Shown here: piece by piece, positions 57,978 through 64,000 of the stretch
How the letters are laid out: each line of letters starts with the position of its first letter
Numbering within the stretch: the stretch's first letter is position 1
Assembly: GCF_016097555.1 (NCBI RefSeq)
Contig: NC_054706.1
Coordinates: 60,953,508 to 61,017,507 of the forward strand
Direction: 5' to 3'
DNA: 64,000 nucleotides
From: Gigantopelta aegis
Lineage: Eukaryota > Mollusca > Gastropoda > Neomphalida > Peltospiridae
The notes under the pieces: generated by a model
Seen by the model: the letters and a program-made list of their open reading frames with translations, nothing else
What the model was told of the DNA's origin: nothing
Databases searched by the model: none
Program-made: the position numbers and the translations under genes

Positions 57978-58939
57978 ACGCCCATAAGTCAGTGTGTGTA
58001 GAAAATGAACATTTTAACAAATTATAACCAATCAGAGCTGTCATTTCTTTTAGTGCGTTATAAAGCTATATTGCACCTCGAGCTACGTCCTCTTCTAAAA
58101 TATTTGCATTTGGCGACTGCAATTAATTTCAAAGAACATAAACGTTTTAAAACCACTTAGATGATGATATTATAAAAAACAAACATAACAGGTTTAGAAA
58201 AGAAAACGAAAAACTACGAAAGAAAAATGGTGCAAAATACAAAATAATACAACATATTCAAAACATTCTAATCAATAATTCAATAACTGCTGAAACAGTT
58301 TGCAATACTGAAATACTGATTTAAGTCTTATTGTGATATGAATAAATTAAAGTCTCCAATATTCAAATTACCAGACAACATTTACAAAAATACAGTTTAT
58401 AAACACTGTTGCCTGGCTATATCTAAAGTGCGAGTTGGCACACTGACATGCAGGAGCATGCCACCTTTCTTCTGATTGTATTTCAGTTCTTCTGCTTAGT
58501 ACATCATGGTTTCGTTGTTCTTTGCTGTGATCATGGAGATACATTCTGAATACCAGAAACTGGAGTCATAACGTTCTCCCCACCCCTCCAAAAAGAAAAA
58601 AAGAAAAGAAAAAAACAAAAAACAAAAAACAAAAAAAACAATGAAAAACAAACAAACAAAAGACACAAAATAAAACAAAAACCAAACAAAACAACAAAAC
58701 AAAACAAAAAGAAACATATCGTTTGCAATTTATTTTAAGAAGTCAATAAAGGTGTTTTCATTGCATACTTCAATTTTGGGTTTTTAAATCAACATAGTGA
58801 AAGCAAGTTTTATTCTGCTTAATGACTTAAATTAGTCTGTCGTCCTGAAACTGCTCAAAAACGTAGTTGAAATGTGTTGATCAACATTCTAAGGACCCAT
58901 CACGCAGAATCGGTTTTCACACCTAATACTAGTGGTAAG
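57978..58939. other. no gene recognised
   Basis: AT-rich; an A-rich AAAAC microsatellite-like tract at 58588-58710 produces F/L-rich antisense frames that are not genes. Confidence 0.5.
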
Positions 58940-59527
58940 TGTAATCATGTCTGTGGGTTGATGCATATAAAATATACCTTACTGCATATTGAAAAATGTA
59001 GCAGGTTTCCTCTCTAAGACTATACGTCAAATTACCAAATGTTTCAAGGGACATTCCTGACTTTGCTGCAATTGTTAAGATGTTATCGACTAACATATAT
59101 TTCTTAACGATTGTAATTACATATCAAATATATTTTTCTGCATAAAATATTAGTGGTTGTATATTATATATATATATATAAAAAAAAGTATATTAAACGT
59201 GCTTCTGATCGTTCTAATATTTGTACTAGGTTAAATTTCCTTTTATTTCCTAAAATATAGTTTTTTCGTACGTACGAAATTATTTGAACACAAAATCCAG
59301 TTTGAACTTCTTAGAAATATTAAGACGACCAGAAACACATTGAATATACAGACGATGATATTCTAAACAAGAAAATATATTTAATCTTTAAGTTTAATTG
59401 TGGAGATTATTTATTAGTCGGAAAAATCTTACGTCAAACTCAGGAATGTCCCTTTAACATCCAATAGCCGATGATTAATAAACCAATGTGTTCTAGTGAT
59501 GTCGTTAAATTAAAACAAACTTTAACT
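58940..59527 (+). repeat. SINE body and tail split by a MITE
   Basis: GTCTGTGGGTTGATGCATAT to 59043 continues at ATCCAATAGCCGATGATTAA (59459) with the tail GTCGTTAAATTAAAACAAAC. The MITE at 59044-59457 lies between. Confidence 0.75.
59044..59457 (+). mobile_element. TTAA-type MITE, copy 7, inside a SINE
   Basis: The left flank is TCAA and the right TTAA, so one flank has changed. It contains a short internal TA/A-rich expansion near 59165-59185. Confidence 0.8.
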
Positions 59528-59599
59528 TTGCCATCATTGTAATTTTTAATAATTAAAATAACATATTAATTAATGTTTTTGCTTATAATATTAACATGA

Positions 59600-59860
59600 T
59601 CTAACGTCGTTTGGTCGTCGTAATGTCTATAATAAACAAAACTGGATTTTACCTCCTAAATAACATTTTGTTTTTAATATGTACAAAATTACATAGTCGT
59701 AAAATCTAGTTTGAACTACTATAAAGATTGTGACGAGCACAAACACTTTGGACAAACGTACATTAATATTCTAAGCAAGAAAATGTAATAAATATGTAAT
59801 TTAATATGTATTTTATTTTATCGTTAAACGGCTTTATTTAGTCTAAACTATTTTATTGCC
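59600..59860 (+). mobile_element. old, diverged relative of the TTAA MITE
   Basis: Blocks in the same order as the MITE interior: AAAATCTAGTTTGAACTACT, GACGAGCACAAACACTTTGG, ATATTCTAAGCAAGAAAATG. The ends are not preserved. Suggests the family has a long history here. Confidence 0.5.
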
Positions 59861-59991
59861 TACAAAATACAATATTCGCAATACAAAACTATATAAGCAC
59901 AGTACATACAAAATTAAAAATTAATAGTTTCCGCCCTCCTGATAGAAAACAATGTTATTCTAAATATAAGCAAGTAGGCCATCCGTGTATA

Positions 59992-60059
<68 letters not shown>

Positions 60060-60075
60060 AAATAATAATAATAAT
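59992..60075 (+). repeat. (ACT)n then (AAT)n microsatellite
   Basis: About 22 ACT units followed by short AAT repeats. Confidence 0.9.
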
Positions 60076-61071
60076 GAGACCTGATTCTATTGCCTTTCAC
60101 ATTATACATTCTAACATAACTTTAATTTAGTATAAAAATAAATAACTGAATTTACTTACAGTTTTTAAGGATTTGTAATTTAATAAATAAAAAATGCAAA
60201 TTTATAAAATACATAATTTTACCTTGCGTTAGTTGATTCATAAATTTCAGCAGTACCAATATCCGCGAAACAAATTTCAGCAAAATCATCTTTATTATGT
60301 GAAGCGTTTCGCTCGCGAAATCAATCTGCTTACTAGTAATACTCAGTAGTGTTTAAGATAGAATTGATTTCTACTCAATAGGACTTGGTAGATCGTGCTC
60401 CATAAATCCATTCCTTCTACACAGGACTCAACACCATATTGATTCATCTTTGATGAAAGGTTATGCTAAAATGGTTAATTCTGTCAGTGAGATACCACGC
60501 ACCGAACTCGTAACAAATCAGAACAACAAAGCACCAGCATATGCAAATCGCATCTCTCTACAAGGCCGAGTGAAAAGGACGGTTTAACTAGGTCGTGGCT
60601 ATTTTATGAGAACTGCCACTTCTAAAGCTGGTTTCACAAATCTGACCTCACGCAAGACGGTGATCACTGGTAATTTGGGCAGACGTGATGTGATGCACTA
60701 ATAAATACCTTTCAAAAAGTGATGATTACAGGTGTTCAAATCCTGCCTCACCAGTGGCACACTTGGAGTCTATAGGTAGTACTAAACCAAATAACTTCCA
60801 GCTGGGTCAAAGTTCAAGGTGCACCCAACTTTTGATAGAGAAGTGAACACCACAAGTCCTGTGAATGGTGATAAATGTGAGTGCATTGGTTGTAAAAACC
60901 CAATATTTTCATCTGGGCAAAAAAAGTATGCAATTTTATTTCATGTAGTACCACTGTGTCAAGTAGCCTTTTGCTTGAAACATGTATGGGGTACCTGTAA
61001 AAAACAGTACTCGAATTAGGGTAGTCATAGACGCTACCCGTTATCTCAGAAATGAGCAGCTTGAACCCCCA
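60076..61071. other. no gene; dispersed repeats
   Basis: 60593-60640 (GAGAACTGCCACTTCTAAAG) is one unit of the 26935 minisatellite. 60770-61050 is related to 31255-31580 (GGGTCAAAGTTCAAGGTGCA). Overlapping frames on both strands here are not supported as genes. Confidence 0.5.
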
Positions 61072-61196
61072 ACCGGCCTCGGTGGCGTAGTGGTTAGGCC
61101 ATCGGTCTACAGGCTGGTAGGTACTGGGTTTGGATCCCAGTGGAGGCATGGGATTTTTAATCCAGATACCGACTCCAAACCCTATTGAGCCCCATG
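61072..61196 (+). repeat. tRNA-type SINE (family A)
   Basis: ACCGGCCTCGGTGGCGTAGT head, box B-like GGTTTGGATCC, then ATGGGATTTTTAATCCAGAT. The short tail form matches the copy at 299. Confidence 0.8.
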
Positions 61197-61600
61197 ACCT
61201 ACTTTCCATGACCTTGACCTTGGTGTAGGTGTGACGTCATAGTCTGACCTTGGCATAGGTGTTTAGGTGTGTGACCTTGAGGAGGATAACACCCCGCCCG
61301 TGTCCCTGACCGCATTGACCGACTTAAAGGGCAGTGACTGGTATACCTGGGCAGGTGTGCGATCTTGGTGTAAGTCATAGCCTTGACGTACTTGGTGTGT
61401 GACTCATGGCTTAGCCTTGACCTACCTAGAGGAGAGTGACTGGTAGGCAGGCGCACGACTTTGGCACAGGTGTGTGACCGACTTCCATGAATAACCGTGC
61501 CCTGACCTACTTAGACTAGTTCCGTTGTGCCCTTGGACTGTCCCCCGACTACTGTCCGTGGCCTACTTACGACTGGCCTTGACCTATGTAGGCTCGTAGT
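61197..61600 (+). promoter_or_regulatory. cluster of TGACCT half-sites upstream of BIR gene
   Basis: At least eight TGACCT/TGACCTT motifs (complement AGGTCA), for example TGACCTTGACCTTGG near 61209, spread over about 400 bp in front of a TATA box. AGGTCA is the nuclear-receptor half-site. Whether it works as a control region or is just a degenerate satellite is open. Confidence 0.5.
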
Positions 61601-61604
61601 TGGA

Positions 61605-61614
61605 TATAAAAAGG
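61605..61614 (+). promoter_or_regulatory. TATA box of BIR gene
   Basis: TATAAAAAGG about 95-100 bases before the ATG at 61709. Similar TATA motifs precede the next two genes. Confidence 0.6.
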
Positions 61615-61708
61615 GGTGTTTTGTTAGCAGCGTCATTCGCTTGCCGAAAGTTCTGTGAACGCGATCTATTTTTGCTTTGGAGTTTGAAAATATTCTGGTA
61701 CGAAGAAA

Positions 61709-62248
61709 ATGACATCGGGATATTCGAGCAGTGTTAGTCGCAGCAGCAGTAGCGACGAGGACGACGTCTTGGTCTGCAAATGTTCAGAAAGACATACAAT
61801 CAATTGTAAAAGAGTGACTACCAAACAAGATGAGAAGAAGAAGAGTATTCATTATATGGATCAAACGGATACTACACGTGAAATTGGGGTTGGAACTGAA
61901 GATGGCGAACACGTGGATGAACCCACAGATCAGACGGATGCTGCCTGTGAAACAGATGCTGCCTGTGAGGAAGATTGCTATTCGAGACGTTACGTGTTCT
62001 GTCATCGTCCCGAAATGAAACATTTCTATGCCTGGATGCTGACGTATGCTCGGTGGCCCATACAATTACGTCAAAAACCAAAAGAACTTGCCAAGGCCGG
62101 TTTCTACTACACGGAAGACCACGATGCCATCACCTGTTACTGTTGCGGACTTCGCGTCTACCGATGGAAGAAGACAGACGACCCAGTGATGGAACATTAC
62201 AGACTCTCTCCAAGATGTCCTTATGTGAACAACCTGTTCAGACATTAA
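61709..62248 (+). CDS. BIR-domain (IAP-like) protein within the Polinton-like element
   Basis: 179 residues. The first 95 are S/D/E-rich and polar. Residues about 100-175 form one BIR: MKHFYAWMLTYARWP, LAKAGFYYTEDHDAITCYCC and GLRVYRWKKTDDPVMEHYRL, then SPRCPYV, with the CxxC, H and C zinc ligands. BIR proteins bind and block caspases or similar partners, so a role in delaying host cell death is plausible inference. No RING domain follows. A polyadenylation-type AATAAA lies at about 62294. Confidence 0.8.
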   Translation: MTSGYSSSVSRSSSSDEDDVLVCKCSERHTINCKRVTTKQDEKKKSIHYMDQTDTTREIGVGTEDGEHVDEPTDQTDAACETDAACEEDCYSRRYVFCHRPEMKHFYAWMLTYARWPIQLRQKPKELAKAGFYYTEDHDAITCYCCGLRVYRWKKTDDPVMEHYRLSPRCPYVNNLFRH

Positions 62249-62520
62249 ATGTTTTAGACACTTGTGTGCTATGTTTTCATGTTGTATGTTGTGAATAAAA
62301 CCGTGAATAACAGGTTTTGCTTTCCTTATTTATGTCCTGCGTCCATGAGTGTGTCTCTGGACGTGTCCCTGTGGTAGTAACACTGGTAAAGGGTAATATT
62401 TTGGTAACGATGTTTTTTGGGAGCTCGCACGATGATATTTGTGCTTGGGAGGAGGGGCACTGGTCATACGTATCACACACATTCAAACATTCCTGTACCA
62501 TATCTTTATGCGTCATAAGG

Positions 62521-62528
62521 TATATAAG
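62521..62528 (+). promoter_or_regulatory. TATA-like motif before small Polinton gene
   Basis: TATATAAG about 55-60 bases before the ATG at 62582. Confidence 0.45.
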
Positions 62529-62581
62529 TAAAATAGTTTTGGAAAACTCGTCATTTGAGGTAGAACTTTCAGAGGAGCAAC

Positions 62582-62913
62582 ATGTCAGACCAGTACAAGT
62601 TATATGTACCCGACGTGGATAAGTGGACCCGTTTCTATAAACTGCTGGCACACGGTAAACTTTAACCTCACTTCGAAATTCAACGTGGTGGGGAAAGTCA
62701 GATCATGTACAGTGTGGATCGATGTCTAGAACTCTACGATCCCACGTGGAAAAAAGAAAAAGAGGAACAGAACAAGCCCCCGACACCCAAAGTCGTCATG
62801 GTCTCCCGAAACAACAGGTGGTAGAGCAAGCCAAAGCCGATCTGAAACGGAAACAACAACAACAACAAAGTGGTACGGGTTGGAAAGCCCCGAAACTGCA
62901 GAAGCATTTCTAA
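62582..62913 (+). pseudogene. small Polinton-type protein region (fossil)
   Basis: MSDQYKLYVPDVDKWTRFYK, then a part ending in QAKADLKRK. The 'Y.PD...W..F' start and 'QAK..LKRK' end recall a small protein often found beside the ATPase in metazoan Polintons, of unknown role. From memory of the family; not verified. Broken. Confidence 0.5.
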
Positions 62914-62919
62914 ATAAGC

Positions 62920-62927
62920 TATAAAAG
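62920..62927 (+). promoter_or_regulatory. TATA box before ATPase gene
   Basis: TATAAAAG about 45-50 bases before the ATG at 62970. Confidence 0.5.
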
Positions 62928-62969
62928 GAACTATGTGGGTCAGATATCGTCATTTCATTTAGAGTCGTC

Positions 62970-63907
62970 ATGCAGAGCACATGTTCAGAATGTGGTTTCA
63001 CATTCTCGAGGAGAGATGCCATGTTAAGACATTTTGAACAAAAATATGCTAAAGGTCTACCACCACCAACACCACCACCACAGCAGCATCCACCACCACC
63101 ACCACAGCAGCAGCCACCACCACCACAACCACAGCAACAGCCACCACCACCACCACAGCAGCCACCACCACCACCACCACAGCAGCAGCAGCATCCCCTA
63201 AGATTGCTACATCCCTTCACCATGATCGTGTCGGGACCCACGTCGTGTGGAAAGACATTTTTGGTATACAAATTGTTGAGGGATGGTAAAATCCAGCCGC
63301 CTCCCCAGCGCATCATCTGGCTCTACAAACGATGGCAACCCCTCTACGACATCATTGAGGCAAACGTTCGAGTGAAATTTGTTCAAGGCATACCCGAGAA
63401 TTTGGAAAAGGATCGTTATTTGGATCCCAGAGTCAGAAATCTCATCGTGTTGGACGACCTGATGTGTATGGCTAATAAAGACCCAAGGATCACCGACCTG
63501 TTCACAGAAGGAAGTCATCACAGAAACTTATCCGGCATCGCTATCAACCAGAACCTGTATCACAGCAAGGACCCGACACAGAGAAGAAACTGCCATTATC
63601 TAGCGCTGTTTAACAACCCCATCGACAAGCAGCAAGTTCTGACTTTGGCACGGCAGATGTATCCGGAAAAACTAGTCATTTCATGCATCAGTTTGAGGAA
63701 GCTACCCACAGGCCCTACGGACTTCTCTTGGTGGACTTGAAACCGACCACACCCGAACATTGGCGTCTTCGGCCTAATGGTTTAGAGACGGGGCCGTCCG
63801 AATGGTATAAAAGCACGAGCGTAACGGCGAATGTCTCAGAAGACGTGCAACCACTGTCGAAGAAAGAGCTCTACGTGCAAATTATGCAAAGGGATGCATT
63901 CAAGTGA
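62970..63907 (+). pseudogene. C2H2 zinc finger and packaging ATPase region of Polinton-like element (fossil)
   Basis: A C2H2 finger (CSECGFTFSRRDAMLRHFEQ) is followed by a P/Q-rich linker and a genome-packaging ATPase of the FtsK/HerA type: Walker A in VSGPTSCGKTF, Walker B in NLIVLDDLM, then FTEGSHHRNLSGIAINQN and ALFNNPIDKQQVLTLARQMY, and a C-terminal part with PYGLLLVDLKPTTPEHWRLR. In related elements it pumps DNA into capsids. Broken at least once. The acidic end continues to the window edge. Confidence 0.75.
63061..63195 (+). repeat. (CCA/CAG)n linker repeat
   Basis: Trinucleotide CCA with CAG units encodes the P/Q linker between zinc finger and ATPase. It also yields glycine/cysteine-rich antisense frames that are artefacts. 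Confidence 0.8.
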
Positions 63908-64000
63908 AAACTACCAGGCATACCCGTCTACGAAAGTGACGACGAAGAAGATGATGAGGTAGAACCCTATCTGAAAAAAGTCAAGAGGATGCAGTCTTGC

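Larger units (their letters stand above)
61605..64000 (+). mobile_element. Polinton-like element, left part, broken (fossil)
   Basis: Carries a BIR-domain gene, a small Polinton-type protein and a zinc-finger/packaging ATPase, all on the + strand. It runs past the window edge. No polymerase, integrase or capsid gene is in view, so the family call rests on the ATPase and the small protein. It has a few breaks. The sequence still aligns well with the family motifs, so it is not very old. The left end is not defined. Confidence 0.7.

Noticed and set aside
60814-61209. 131-codon minus-strand frame
   Set aside because: Runs across a SINE and a dispersed repeat.
62726-63316. Antisense 196-codon frame rich in C and G
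   Set aside because: Shadow of the P/Q linker repeat in the ATPase region.

Overview
This window is eukaryotic, AT-rich, intron-bearing and very repeat-dense. The mix points to a mollusc (inference): tRNA-headed SINEs, RNase H-bearing I/Nimb-type LINEs, a Penelope-like element, a Ty3/Gypsy family with Gmr1-like gene order, a Polinton-like element with a BIR gene, and DEG/ENaC channel genes. A 200-base run of N at 57224-57423 marks a scaffold join.

The host genes are two tandem DEG/ENaC sodium-channel paralogues on the + strand. Copy 1 is complete. Eight coding exons with matching splice phases run from 1930 to 36332 and encode 494 residues: HG gating motif, TM1, cysteine-rich ectodomain, TM2 with a GLS filter, then a stop. 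Copy 2 (53862 onward) keeps exons 1-5 in the same phases, then meets the N gap; exons 6-8 are not seen after it. The duplicated block begins upstream of the first exon, near 1029 and 52948.

The introns of copy 1 are a trap for mobile DNA. Intron 3 holds a DNA element (4464-5269) and a nearly whole Penelope-like element on the minus strand (about 5790-9236). Intron 4 holds one I/Nimb-like LINE (about 9912-25560) that two LTR retrotransposons of one family entered separately (10124-18381 and 18758-23414). Introns 5 and 6 hold SINEs, a long CT microsatellite, a TTAA-flanked MITE and a truncated LINE. Intron 7 holds another LINE, itself hit by the MITE, ending about 20 bp before the last exon.

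From 36333 to 52947, between the genes, lies a nested graveyard. An L1/Tx1-like LINE was split by a minus-strand Jockey/CR1-like LINE that carries three copies of the same MITE. Other MITEs, hairpins, two solo LTRs with perfect 5-bp target duplications and several SINEs follow.

After the gap (57424-64000) come a 246-bp foldback, a SINE split by the MITE, a cluster of TGACCT half-sites, and the left part of a broken Polinton-like element with a BIR-domain gene, a small Polinton-type protein and a zinc-finger/packaging ATPase. It runs off the window edge.

No rRNA, CRISPR array or free-standing tRNA gene was found.
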